Shown piece by piece: positions 44,701 through 56,700 of a stretch of 64,000 nt of DNA; position 1 is the first letter of the stretch, and the number at the start of each line of letters is the position of its first letter. Made by a program: the position numbers and the translations under genes. Under the pieces are notes generated by a model. It saw only the letters and a list, made by a program, of their open reading frames with translations. It did not search any database and was not told where the DNA came from. Source of the DNA: Pseudeuparius sepicola (Eukaryota; Arthropoda; Insecta; Coleoptera; Anthribidae); NCBI GenBank assembly GCA_963920635.1, contig OY987299.1:126419373-126483372 (forward strand), written 5' to 3'.

Positions 44701-47700
44701 CAGAAATTAATATATTTTTTGATCAACATGTTTGAGCTCATATATCTATTCTTAATATTTTGCGTGCCGCATGTTTGTATGACATTATGTTAACGTTTAG
44801 CCATGAATTTTAAGCAAGTCTGGTGCTTTTATTAAAACGGCTTACAACCCTCTAAGTAGTACGTGCAGTTTAGTGAAAGTTAGATTAATGTCTCTCATAT
44901 CGAGTCCAGTCCAATTTTCTTGCTATATCTATCATCAATGAAAACGTATAATTCAAAATGAAAATGTTTGGAGATTGAGCCGATATGATATTTTCTAGTC
45001 CAGAGGATACCGCCACCTGGAGCGATCACGCGGGCTATACGAAAATTTAGTCTATACTTTCACATACATCAAACTTTATTTATTCATCTAAGCCCCGTCA
45101 TGGATTTTTTTACACCTTATTAAGCAGAACGCATTTTTCATAGGACACGCTAACGGTGACATCGACGGCTATATTATGACATCAGCGTATTTTCTAATAA
45201 TAGTTGATTTTTGGCACCCCGGTTTTTAGAACCTCTAGCAACAATTTTCAGTTTAGCTTTCCACATTATCAAAAAAAAACCATGATTTATACTATATTTA
45301 GGGTGTTGTTGTATGTTCGATATTTTATTCATTAAAAATGTTGTATTTCCAGGGTAAAATTGGTTGAACTTCTTAGGGACGTATGATGAATTTTTCACGC
45401 CTGGTTTTAATGCGGCAAATTATCATTCGCATTTTAAACGAATTTGATAGCGTAAATAGCTTTGGACTTACAATCGCAGTATTTCTTTTTATTCCTAGAA
45501 ATCAACAAAATTTCGGGGTTAAACAGTTGACCGACAAGTTTTTTTTACTTTGAACGTACATGTTGATTATGCCTGGTTTGAAATTTTCATCCGTACTGTA
45601 CCGGGGGATTTTAGATTCTATGCTATGGAAGTATGATTTACAGGGTTTTTTAGATTCTACATCAACTGGGTCACACGTGTCCCTAAGGACAAAGGTCAAA
45701 CCTCGAGCAGTAGCCACTTTGCACGTTTTGTTTTTGTCGAGCGATCACGTGGGATGGGCATTTTTTAAACATTTTATGAGTGTAGTTTCAATCGTGATCG
45801 AGCGATTACAAGAGCTAAAATCCAAATTTGTGGGATAGGCAATGAATAAAATAACAACTTAGATACGCGATTAAATATTTTAATATACAAGATGCCACGA
45901 ACATTTTATCAGTTTTGTATACTTTTTCATCGGTGACGGGTACCCATAACTTTTTTATTTGCTGAATACGGATACAATTATTTTGCGTAGACTCCTGTCG
46001 ATAGTATCAAATGTTTATTACCTTTACCTAAAGAAATTAATATCCATGTCCATAATCTAATTGTTTTGCTATATATTCCGTAAATTGGCCTTGCATTCAT
46101 CCGGCGGTATTTATATTTTTAAATATGTGTGCGTCTCAAGTTTGATAATAACATTTTTAGTATACATCAGAGCTGCGCTTCATATTGTATTTGCTACTGC
46201 GGCATCCCAAGTCTGCCGCTCTAGTAGGTACCGAATTCACAGTAATAAAACTGTAAAGAACGAGCGAGTTTTGTTTGTGTACGAAGTGTTGAGATATATT
46301 AGCCATGTAACATAATATCCCATTCAAATTCGAACTATATGGGGCTTAAATATTTTATAATATTCTAATATATACTTATATGGTTACGTTATCTGTGCTT
46401 ATATATAAAAGTGTGTGAAAAAAATCTTATTGGACATTCTATTTTTATCTAAGTAGAGAGAATTGTTTTTAGGTCGTCAACCTGTCCTGACAAGTTCCGG
46501 CTAGCGGATGTGAGTCATCCACCTTGCGCCCGGCTGCGATGCATTCGCAGAAATACTACTGTTGGGTGTTTTGGCGTTGGAATGATGGTTATTGTCCGGG
46601 TATTTTAGTGTTAATAGTATTTTTTTTAATTTAATCGGAGCCTGCGGTACACATCATTAAAGGGACCTGCTGAGTCTACAGAGACCGGCGAGGCCTGCGG
46701 GAGCCAGCGGAGCCCTGCTACAACAGCGCGTCGAGATTATTACCACACTGCCAAGCATTTCCTAGAATGTTACTTAAATGCCGAGTGTTTGGCTTTGGAA
46801 TGTGGGCTAAGGTTCGAATCCTGTATGGAACATATACCAGATGAAACCATAGGCACCTAAACACAAATACTTTTAAAACCTGATTTGTTGGGTCACTCTC
46901 ATTAATACCTTGTGGTTTGTTCTTCAAAAGCAGTTGAGACAGACCTGGTGTAAGGGTAATTTTGATCTCCAATACATAATACGTTATCTTCAACAGTTAC
47001 TGGTATTTGTCCCATGACTAATCCGTCATTGGTGTGTTGGATACCGTAACTCCTAGGTTCAATCTCAAGTGACAAAAACATGTCTTTAACTGAGAGTGAT
47101 TGTATTATCAAAGGCTTATATATCTTTCGATCACAGAGCATCGATCACGGATAATTTCCTTTTATGCTCTCCCCGAGGCAAATTTTTCATAGGGATATCC
47201 AAGACCATTTATGGTATTCCGTGGTTTTCGATAGTATTCCATGGTCTTTGATGGTATTTCATGGTATTCGATGGTATTCCATGGTATTCGATGGTATTCC
47301 ATGGTATCTCGCTTTTCAAGTCGTCTAGTCGTTTTTCAGAATCGTCTAGTCGTTTTCCAGAATCGTTTAGTCGTTTTCAGAGTCGTTTAGTCGTTTTTCC
47401 GAATCGTCTAGTCGTTTTTCGAATCGTCTAGTCGTTTTTACGAGTCGTCTAGTCGTTTTTTAGAGTCGTTTAGACGTTTTTAGAGTCGTTTTTATAGTCG
47501 CTTAGACGCTATAAGCTTTTTCTTGGTAGGATAATGGACAGTTAAAAATGAACATTGTTGTAATTTTTAATTTTCATTATTGAAGAACATGTTGCATGCC
47601 CTCATTTTATTCCATATATAGACCGTTTAAGGGTTTTAAACCCTTAATTCCACCTTTTTCCACACGCTACACTTATACCTTTGGGTTTTCGAAGTCGGAA

Positions 47701-48680
47701 TAGTATAAAAATCATACGGTGAACATGGCATAAGTGAGAATTAGTACCTTTTTTTTGAAATTTTAAACAGGAAACGCGTTGCACAAAATCCGATTTTCCA
47801 GCTAGTCTTTCAACTTGATAATCGTGTGACGGGATATTTTTAAAAACTGGTGAACTTTGCACCTCTTATATTTTAGTCAAGTAATTTAAAACAGGGCCTG
47901 GCTTTCTCGGAATTGAAGAAATTTTACTTACCTAGATGGTTATAAACTCAACTAAAAATGGTTAATTTATGCCCCAAATTTAATGTCCACTTTCCTTTTG
48001 AGCAGTCCTATTCTCTAAATATAGGAAGATATGAGGATTTTTGATGCATCCTTAGGTAATGTAGTCAAGAAAATGTATACACTCATATGTATCTCATATC
48101 TATTCTTTATTTCACTTTTCCTACAAATTTTTTATCGCCAGTACCGATGAGATCAGCGTGCTCGTTTCATAGGCGCTTATTCCGACAAAGAGAAAGTACT
48201 TTTTTCCGAGGAATTACATCACGTACATATTGCAAGCTGGTATTTTTTCTATAGGTGTTAGGTTTTTATTAGTTGCGAGTCTCGACATGTCTCGGCGTCG
48301 CGGACGCAAAAATACGCAGGCAGAGGTGGTAGCAAAAATCCATGCATGGCCGCGGCTAAAGGTCGACAGGGGGACGTCATGGCTTAATTATGATTTAGGG
48401 TTTTTATTAGTTGCGAGTCGTGACATGTCGCGGCGTCGCGGCTGGGTCAACGGTCGGAGGGATAATGACGAAAGCGGGACTCGGGCACCTTCGGCAGGGT
48501 TGGGAGCAGGGGCGAAGGTGCTGGACTCGGACATCTTCGGCAGGGTTCAGAGTCGGTGCGATTGGCTCGGGGGCGTGGTTTGGGAGTGGAGGGGGTAAGT
48601 TTGGTCAAAAAAGTGCAGGATTTTGCTCCCATAAGAAATACATGGGGAAATTGTGCTCGTGCTCTTATAGCTATACTACT
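41717..48680 (-). repeat. Right arm of the giant palindrome (6,964 bp)
   Basis: Reverse complement of the left arm with few differences. Examples are one codon fewer in the frame mirrored at 45174-45398, a one-base indel in the homopolymer near 45649, and AATGTTACTT against AGTAAAATTC near 46768. These differences are spread along the arm, so the two arms have diverged slightly and independently. Confidence 0.93.
46850..47141 (-). pseudogene. Protein-coding relic in the right arm
   Basis: Mirror copy of 35406-35700 with the same frameshift, so the break pre-dates the duplication that produced the palindrome. Confidence 0.4.
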
Positions 48681-48684
48681 GAAA

Positions 48685-49357
48685 CCTCAGAGAAATAACC
48701 AAGGATAGAGGAAGTAAGGACAAAACGTAAACAAAGCCAACATCTTTTTAAGTGATGCCACGTACTCCATTGTTTACAGCATTTCATTTCAAAATAGAAG
48801 GGTTTAATAATGGGATTCAATGAAGGCGCACCTCCCATAACGCTAAATTAACAAATGTAGTTATTAATTTCTTGTATGTAACAGTTTTAAACTAAAACTA
48901 AATTGCGCTGTAATTATAGTATCTAATTATCACTTTAATAAAATCGTCACAGATACCTCAAACCGACCGACATGGCAACGCTGCTGTTGATGCCCCGCCT
49001 CCCGCTGGCGCCGCGTCCGTTAACTCAGCGGTATTTGTTTTGTGTATGCCCAGCATGTCAAGTTTTCCGATTGTTTACGTATGCATTTTTTCCGTTTTTA
49101 ATTGTTTTTCTGTTAATTTATAGGCTATTTATTAGTATTTAGGATATAGTGACTGACTTTGTATACAAGGGGACGCAGAAAGTGTGTGGTATGTGGCTAA
49201 ATTGATATTTCACAGGATATAACCTATCTCAGGTAAACGTTGTACACACGGGCCTAATGTTTGTTTACTTCGGTAAATTTGCATAAGATGTTGGTTGACT
49301 ACAAACGTATGTATTTTGAAGCTGTTGCTCCCTCTATCCTTGGTTATTTCTTTGAGG
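48685..49357. mobile_element. MITE with 27-bp inverted ends, split by the giant palindrome
   Basis: The left end CCTCAGAGAAATAACCAAGG (then ATAGAGG) and the right end CCTTGGTTATTTCTTTGAGG are inverted copies. The copy of TTGAAA after the right end (49358-49363) matches TTGAAA at 33859-33864, now on the far side of the palindrome, giving a 6-bp target duplication. The first two bases (CC) also lie in the left palindrome duplication. The interior is non-coding, with a GC-rich patch at about 48985-49030. Superfamily unknown. Confidence 0.75.
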
Positions 49358-49363
49358 TTGAAA

Positions 49364-49425
49364 CCTACGACCATCGATTTACAATTAGTTCAACGCTCTG
49401 ACCAACTGAGTTATCGACGTACTTG
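49364..49425 (-). repeat. tRNA-derived SINE, head
   Basis: On the minus strand: CGATAACTCAGTTGGTCAGAGCG, a near-perfect tRNA D-arm/A box (quoted in part: AACTCAGTTGGTCAGAGCG), followed by an anticodon-arm-like stretch and GGTCGTAGG. The B box is completed at 33866. It is a SINE head rather than a working tRNA, because the acceptor stem does not close and the unit is interrupted by the two insertions. Confidence 0.65.
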
Positions 49426-50921
49426 GAAATAGTAGGTACCTAAAATAGTGTATGCTAGAACCTCGGTGACGTCATGATATTCCAGTTATTGCCACTTGTG
49501 AACATTCATAAAATAAGTATATCGTGAATGTCTTGTATACAACCATTTACATACAACATCCATAAGATATTTACTGTATGAATATACTATTTAGCATGTT
49601 CCAGCAATATTCCAAAATTGAATGTTCCTAAGGGGAACGTGTCTGTAATGTACCTACTTAAGTTAAATGTTCAATTTGTAAATATTTATAGAACCACTAA
49701 GTTAGGAATATGTTACACAAGATATTGTGAAAATATCCCTTCTTATTCAAAACAAACATATCATCATTTGTACATTCATCTAACATATTATATTTGTTCT
49801 GCGATTAACAAATATCTTGGTTATATGCACTTACTGAACATATTTAGTAAAATATTGTATCAATGGTTTACAAATATGGGGGAATATTTTTGCACATTAG
49901 GAACTTATTTTGCATATTATTCAAAAAATATTAGATGCTATATGGGATGTTGGTTCTTGAATACAATACGTGCATTTTGGTTCAATGGGGTAGGAGTAAA
50001 TAAATATACCTACTCAATAATATTTAGATAATATTTATCGTTTTCTCAAACCAGTTTTTCGCCGCCACTGGCCGGTGGCGAAGGTAACCATCTTGACCTA
50101 CACGATGTAACCCACTTTCTTTCTGCGGATTCTACGGGACGAGGATTTCCTAAGCGAAGCGGACGGTCACGGCTTGATTTTATATACTTACGTGTTAAAG
50201 TCCGGCTGCTCGAGATATCCAACGTCCAGGCTCCGGGCTCCGGAGTCCGGAGCTCGGAATTAGGATCGTTCCGGGGAGAAGTTTGCGACCAGATTGCTGT
50301 TCGTAATTAATTTAAACGGTGCCTTTTACGGAAGGCCTGCGTTCGATTGCACCCTGAAAATGTTAGAAGTACAGTTCACCGGGCGAAGGATTTGATCGAA
50401 CCGATCAAGATGTATCTATAATGGTTTCTGGAGTATAGAGTGGAGCAAAACGTCGGTTTATGATCCGAAGGGAAAACCTTCAGATTTGAAATATACCACA
50501 TCTATAATACAATTGTGCAGGGTCGCATTTTTAATGATTTCTTTAAAAAATAAATGTAATACCTAAAACTTTTAAATTTTGTAAGTAAGGCAATACAAGA
50601 TTTGGAACATGTGTTTTTGGACAAAAATTGCTACATTTTGGCCAGAAATGCATTTTTAAGTAGATGTAAATTTTCAATCGAGTATTTAAATAAGAAAAAT
50701 TCATTTGGTTTTCTTTTATATTCGGGGGTTGTAGATACTGAACTATTAGGTTCTTTTAAAGTTAAGCTTTAGTTTGGTAATAAAAATCTCAACATTTTGT
50801 TACAAGCTAAATACATACCTAAGTATACATAACAAAGATTATCTTAGATAAACGTCAAAATAATATAGTCTTTGTCCTATAAACATGTATCGAAATACTA
50901 ACGGTTTTCCTTATACAGGGC
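49426..50921. other. AT-rich spacer with a GC-rich block
   Basis: 49500-50040 is full of AATATTCC-like motifs also seen at 33470-33760, so it may be part of the same repeat family flanking the SINE; the 137-codon frame inside it has no domain. 50060-50335 is GC-rich (GCCGCCACTGGCCGGTGGCG, a hairpin, and CCGGGCTCCGGAGTCCGGAG). No gene recognised. Confidence 0.35.
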
Positions 50922-52019
50922 GTCAAAGTTCAATTTTTTTTTTCGAGTTTTCTTTAATTTTTCCTAAAAGAAGACAGTTAAGGCAAACATATTTGGTACA
51001 GTGTAGCCAAACATTAAGTTCTATAAATTAAAATAAACTTCCACCAGTGCCAGAAACGTGGGGGCCTTCATTATTTTTTAATAAGAAAATGGTAGTAAAA
51101 TTTTCGTGCGTTTTAAATTTGTTAGAATATATTCAGTTTCTAATTCTGAACAATTTTCCTTGGTAACATTTTGTCGTTAAACCTACATAAGAGCCACTAG
51201 TGCTGCGAAAAAATTAGTCTTTTTTTAAATTCCCAAGGCACATGATTTTTCGAATCTAGAAACCCTTATTATCTACGACTGAAACCTACATAAATGCCGA
51301 TATCTATATGAAAATTTTATGAAGAAACTAGATTTGATAGATTTAACAGGGTGCTAAATTTATAAAAAAACAATCTGTTGTTCGTGGTTAGAAAATGTAT
51401 TGATGTTAGAGATTATCAATTCGAAAAGTTATTGTAATTCGCTCCAGCGCCGTGCTTGAATCAAATTAAATCTAATTGGATCAAATTAAGCTCATTAATT
51501 GTTACTAAATACATACCACGTTTTATAAAAGGCGGCAAAGTAGTTTTTGAGATATTTGATAAAATAAGTTTTTCTTTATTAACTTTATCTATAAAACAAA
51601 ACTTTAAAACATACAAGTCCTTGTGAACGTTTTCTAGTATTTTTATGCGTTGTAATTAATTAAAAATGTAATTAAATAATTCCGTTAGTAATTAATTGAA
51701 GCTTATCCGCAAAGTTTAATGTTGAAAATCCCTTTATTATTAAGGTACACACTACACATTCATACACACTCTTACAATTGTCCAACTTTAACATTTTCAA
51801 CGTCATTCCCGACAGCCGAAGTTGACGGTATTTGCATGTCCATGTCCGTACGCTTAAAACACGCGTTCTCATTCGCGTCAGCCAGTGCGGTGGAAGTGGA
51901 AAGTTCACTAACCTCTCGACTCTGGAACGCTACAGAAAAGCTAGCGGCCGGCATAGCTTACATTGTACTGTGGCTCGGTAGGATGGGCGCAGTCGGAGTC
52001 AACGTCGCATTTGCTATAG
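50922..52019. other. Spacer with one palindromic-family end
   Basis: TACAGGGCGTCAAAGTT at 50925 resembles a transposon end without a partner. A plus-strand frame of 115 codons (51719-52066) shows no domain. The antisense strand is also open, and I regard both as chance. Confidence 0.3.
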
Positions 52020-52055
52020 GCGCAGACCTATTAGCGAAGCTATATAGGTCTGTGC
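52020..52055. repeat. 36-nt near-perfect hairpin
   Basis: GCGCAGACCTAT pairs with ATAGGTCTGTGC around TAGC-GAA-GCTA plus one extra T. A decayed copy lies at about 31182-31225, so it is a dispersed repeat, probably a transposon end. Confidence 0.6.
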
Positions 52056-52092
52056 TATACGCATAACATAATTGTAGGTTTGATGTATGATA

Positions 52093-53214
52093 TACAGGGT
52101 GTTTCAGACCTAAATACAATAATTTTAACCACATACTCAGAAAGGTGTCTAAATGCGGAAAATCGAAAAAAAAAATTTTTTTCGGAAATATTTTAGAAAT
52201 AATTAAATAATATTAATATTTTCCCCTAACGAGCCGCTCAGTTTTATTATCGGGTAGACGTGTACCCAAGGCGCGAGGGAGACGCAAACTGGTTTCAGAT
52301 CTTCCTTACGACGTTGCCGGATCGCGGGGCCAGGCAACGAAAAACTCAATATTTTTTTATCTTTTCAAGGTATCTACTGATTTATCTAAATGTACCTACC
52401 TTTTATTATCCTATAGGATAATAATCGCTGATAGCAAATGAAAGATGGTTTAAAAACTATTCTCCTCTGGTAACACCTCGGTAAGACACGCACTCACATT
52501 CGCACTTGCCATATTATCACAAAACTCCCGGTTTCGAAAAGAAAGTTCGGCGGCACGGCAGCGCCCGGACGATATGGTACTACGGTTTTCCACGGCGTCC
52601 ACCGACGGAATTTAGACCTCAACTCGTCCTGCGTCCGAGGGGAATAATTATTGTACGTTGCCGATACAGTTCATTCATTGTCTGATTTTTTACTCCTAAC
52701 TAGATTTAATATTTATGTATTTATTACTATGTACAGTGAGTGTCCTCCGACAACAGGGATAATCTATAGCAAACAAAAAAATAAAGGCACAAAACACGGC
52801 GCTTAGTTAAGGTTTTATGTTTTAAAAGGCGACACGATAACAACTAAAAACTAAACTGGCATACGGCATACTGCCGCGCGGAAGGGCCGCCTACACCGCC
52901 TGATTTCATTAGTTTAATTGAATTGGCCTTTCATAAATGCATAAATGGTAAAATTACTTAAAAGTACTTATAATCGGGGAATACCAGCTAAAACCGGCAA
53001 CATTGCACGTCGCCCAATAATGTAGCTGCTGGCCGGCCCACTTGGCGGACGTTACCTCGCCAGTGGCGTCGTTATTGTTTGTAAAAATAGCTTCCTTAAA
53101 AAAAATTTCTGGCTTTATTATTGACTTTTATTTTTTTAATTGCGGATTCGTATTAAGCTCAATTTTCTCCGCATGTGGTTAAAATTATTGTATTTAGGTC
53201 TTAAACACCCTGTA
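52093..53214. mobile_element. 1.1-kb MITE with about 50-bp inverted ends
   Basis: TACAGGGTGTTTCAGACCTA followed by AATACAATAATTTTAACCACAT is inverted at 53165-53214, with a TA on each side as likely target duplication. The interior is non-coding and includes two CpG-rich patches (52225-52340 and 52860-52900). Confidence 0.8.
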
Positions 53215-53511
53215 TAAGATGATTTTTAGCGTTTTTGATATACCTAGGTAACTAAACTAATTGCTTACTGTTTAAAAATTCAAAAATTACATTTCATCAT
53301 TTTACATTGTCTTGGTTTAGGGGAAGCACTGCTTCCCTTGCCTCCATTGATTGCACGCCCCAGTCTATACATAAGTTTTCCTCGAGTATTAACGTTCCTG
53401 TCGAACGCTGGTGTACCCGACGCACTGCCCACACACACGACACCTCTCCGTCCCAACCCCGCCCGCGCTCGCCCGTCCCCCCCGTCTTAAATCTTCGCTC
53501 GCGCGTTTCAG
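53215..53511 (+). other. Intron 3' end before exon 53512
   Basis: Contains GGGAAGCACTGCTTCCC, a near-perfect short palindrome, at about 53322-53338. A pyrimidine-rich stretch ends in the acceptor GCGCGTTTCAG. Confidence 0.45.
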
Positions 53512-53715
53512 CGTCGCCCGTACAGGAGAACGCGACGTACGACGACGCCGGCATGTCCAACGCGATCGTCGAGAACCCGCTCGTCGACCACCAGGACTAC
53601 GACGCCGCCGGGCCGGCGGCGTTCAAGAACCGCCACCCGGCCACCTCGCTGGTGGCCGGCGGCGCCAGGGGCCACCACCAGGAGGACGGCGACAACGTCG
53701 CGCCGCAAGTGCCAA
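53512..53715 (+). CDS. Coding exon, probably of the GDNF receptor-like gene
   Basis: 204 bp of very GC-rich codons after acceptor CGCGTTTCAG. It encodes about 68 residues (VQENATYDDAGMSNAIVENP, then LVDHQDYDAAGPAAFKNRHP) with one N-glycosylation sequon (NAT) and an Ala/Gly/His-rich second half, without cysteines. It begins in the phase left by exon 11670-11797 (phase 1), which fits but does not prove one gene. It ends in phase 1 at CCAA|GTAGGT. A linker or juxtamembrane region after the cysteine-rich domain is plausible. Membership of another gene remains possible. Confidence 0.6.
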
Positions 53716-56700
53716 GTAGGTATCGAGCGAATTCGGTGTTGGTTTAGATAGATTGGTGTTGTTGATGATGTTCGCTGTGTGTTTGCCGCGGTCTTGTTTT
53801 AGAGGAATGCCGCTTCTATGTTGCTGTTTGTCCAGTTGTTGTTGTGTTCGCATGGTCTCATAAGGAAGTTAGTGGTTGTAATAATTACTGCTTACTATCT
53901 AATATTGCTGCCAGTATTGTGGAAGGTTAAACTAAGGTTAAACTTTGAGCTCAATTTACCCCCATTCTTTCTGGTCAAACATATTCGTCTTGAGTTGCAA
54001 TCTCTACGATCTATGTTGAAGTTCAGGAATCACCATCTGGCCACCTGTGTTATTTTTTGTCGAGTTGTTGTATCGACACGACATAAAGATACTATGTTAT
54101 CATATAAGTAATGTTACTTTGTAATATCTACTATTACTACCTTGGTAGCAATGTTGTGAATGGTTCTGTTCAAAGACTTTCTTATTATCAACATCAGAAC
54201 GTCAGACCATGTATTGGTTCCACCTCGTGTTACTATACCTATTATAGGTGTACTTCAACACATTTATCGTAAGTTTGACTTAAAACCTCAAAATCTATGT
54301 TGACGATTGCATTGAAAAACCGGTACCCAGTCACGTAGGCGCCAACGTCGCAAGTAGGTATCTAGAGAACTTATTGTTGGTCTAGATTCATATTGTTGTT
54401 GTTGATGTTCGGTGTATGTTTCCCCGTTAGAGGAATGCCGCTTCTATGTTGCTGGTTGTCCAGTTGTTGTGTCCGCATCCGCATGGTCTCATAAAGAAGT
54501 TAATGGTTGTAATAATTACTGATTACTATCAAATATTGCTGCCATTATTATGGAAGGTTAAACTATGAGCTCAATTTACCCCCCAATCCTTCTGGTCAAA
54601 CGTATTCGTCTTGAGTTGCAACCTCAAAGATCTATGTTGACGGTGAAGTTCTGGAATCACCATCTGGCCACCTGTGTTATTTTTTATCGAATTGTTGCAT
54701 CAAGATACTATGTTATCATATAAATGTTACTTTGCAATATCTACTATTACTAGTAGCAATGTCGAGAATGATACTGTTCAAAGACTTTCTTATTATCAAG
54801 ATCAGAACGTCAGACCATCGAATCGATTCTACCTCGTGCCACTACTATTATATAGGTGTACTTGAACATATTTATCGTGAGTTTGACTTAAAGCCTCAAA
54901 ATCTATGTTGACGATTACATTGAAAAACCGGTACCCAGTCACATCGGCGCCAACGTCGCAAGTAGGTATCAAGAGAACTTATTGTTGGTCTAGATCCATA
55001 TTGTTGTTGATGATGTTCGCTGTGTGTTTGCCCGCAGTCTTCTCTAGAGGAATGCCGCTGCTATGTTGCTGTTTGTCTAGTTGTTGTTATGTCCGCATGG
55101 TCTCATAAAGAAGTTAGTGGTTGTAATAATTACTGCTTACTATCTAATATTGCTGCCAGTATTGTGGAAGGTTAAACTTTGAGCTCAATTTACCCCCCCC
55201 CCAATCCTTCTGGTCAAACATATTCGTCTTGAGTTGCAATCTCAAAGATCTATGTTAAAGGTGAAGTTCAGGAATCACCATCTGGCCACCTGTGTTATTT
55301 TTTGTCGAATTGTTGCATCAAGATACTATGTTATCATATAAATGTTACTTTGTAATATCTACTATTACTACATTGGTAGCAATGTCGAGAATTATTCTGT
55401 TCAAAGACTTTCTTATTATCAAGATCAGAACGTCAAACCATCGAAGCGATTCCACCTCGTGTCACTACCTATTATAGATGTACTTGAACATATTTATCGT
55501 GGGTTTGACTTAAAGCTTCAAAATCTATGTTGACGATTACATTGAAAAACCGGTACCCAGTCACATCGGCGCCAACGTCGCAAGTAGGTATCAAGAGAAC
55601 TTATTGTTGGTCTAGATCCATATTGTTGTTGATGATTTTCGCTGTGTGTTTGCCCGTGGTCTTGTTTTAGAAGAATGCCGCTTCTATGTTGCTGTTTGTC
55701 CAGTTGTTGTGTCCGCATGGTCTCATAAAGAAGTTAGTGGTTATAATAATTACTGCTTACTATCTAATATTGCTGCCAGTATTGTGGAAGGTTCAACTTT
55801 GGGTTCAATTTACCCTCCAATCTTTCTGGTCAATCATATTCGTCTTGAGTTGCAATCTCAACGATCTATGTTGACGGTGAAGGTCAAGAATCACCATCTG
55901 GCCACCTGTGTTATTTTTTGTCGAATTGTTGTATTAGGATACTATGTTATCATATAAATGTTACTTTGTAATATCTACTATTACTACCTTGGTAGCAATG
56001 TCGATAATGGTTCTGTTCAAAGACTTTCTTATTATCAACATCAAAACGTGAGACCATGTATTGGTTCCACCTCATGTTACTACCTATTATAGGTGTACTT
56101 GAATACATTTATCGTGGGTTTGACTTAAAGCCTCAAAATCTATGTTGATCATTACATTGAAAAACCGGTACCCAGTCACATCGGCGCCAACGTCGCAAGT
56201 AGGTATCAAGAGAACTTATTGTTGGACTAGATTCATATTGTTGTTGATGATGATGTTCGCTGTGTGTTTGCCCGCGGTCTTGTTTTAGAGGAATGCCGCT
56301 TCTATATTGCTGTTTTTCCAGTTGTTGTGTCCGCATGGTCTCATAAGGAAGTTAGTGGTTGTATTCATTACTGCTTACTATCTAATATTGCTGCCAGTAT
56401 TGTGGAAGGTTAAACTTTGAGCTCAATTTACCCCCCATTCTTTCTGGTCAAACATATTCGTCTTGAGTTGCAATCTCTACGATCTATGTTGAAGTTCAGG
56501 AATCACCATCTGGCCACCTGTGTTATTTTTTGTCGAGTTGTTGTATCGACACGACATAAAGATACTATGTTATCATATAAGTAATGTTACTTTGTAATAT
56601 CTACTATTACTACCTTGGTAGCAATGTTGTGAATGGTTCTGTTCAAAGACTTTCTTATTATCAACATCAGAACGTCAGCCCATGTATTGGTTCCACCTCG

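Larger units (their letters stand above)
33867..48680. mobile_element. Giant palindromic mobile element, Polinton-like ends
   Basis: A 14,814-bp unit of two near-identical inverted arms (33867-40851, 41717-48680) around an 865-bp spacer. Left and right positions sum to about 82,547 at the outside and 82,568 near the centre, so the arms differ only by small indels and scattered substitutions. The termini are AGTAGTATAG...CTATACTACT. The 6-bp duplication GAAACC lies at 33861-33866 and 48681-48686. Joining the flanks restores an uninterrupted MITE inside a SINE, so the palindrome entered as one unit. Length, 5'-AG/CT-3' ends and 6-bp duplication are those of Polinton/Maverick elements. No PolB, integrase, ATPase or capsid gene is visible, so it would be non-autonomous. 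An ordinary foldback of unknown class is the alternative. Confidence 0.85.

Noticed and set aside
33867..48680. Assembly artefact from a read that folded back
   Set aside because: A unique 865-bp spacer, scattered arm differences and an exact 6-bp flanking duplication within a restorable older element argue against it, though raw reads should confirm.
49364..49425. Functional tRNA gene
   Set aside because: The D-arm is good but the acceptor stem does not close and the T-arm is separated by the insertions; a SINE head explains it better.
49618..50031. 137-codon plus-strand frame
   Set aside because: Composition is that of the AT-rich repeat (Tyr, Ile, Asn) and no domain is seen.
51719..52066. 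115-codon frame with a small-residue hydrophobic stretch
   Set aside because: Its end is the dispersed hairpin repeat, and the antisense frame is open as well.
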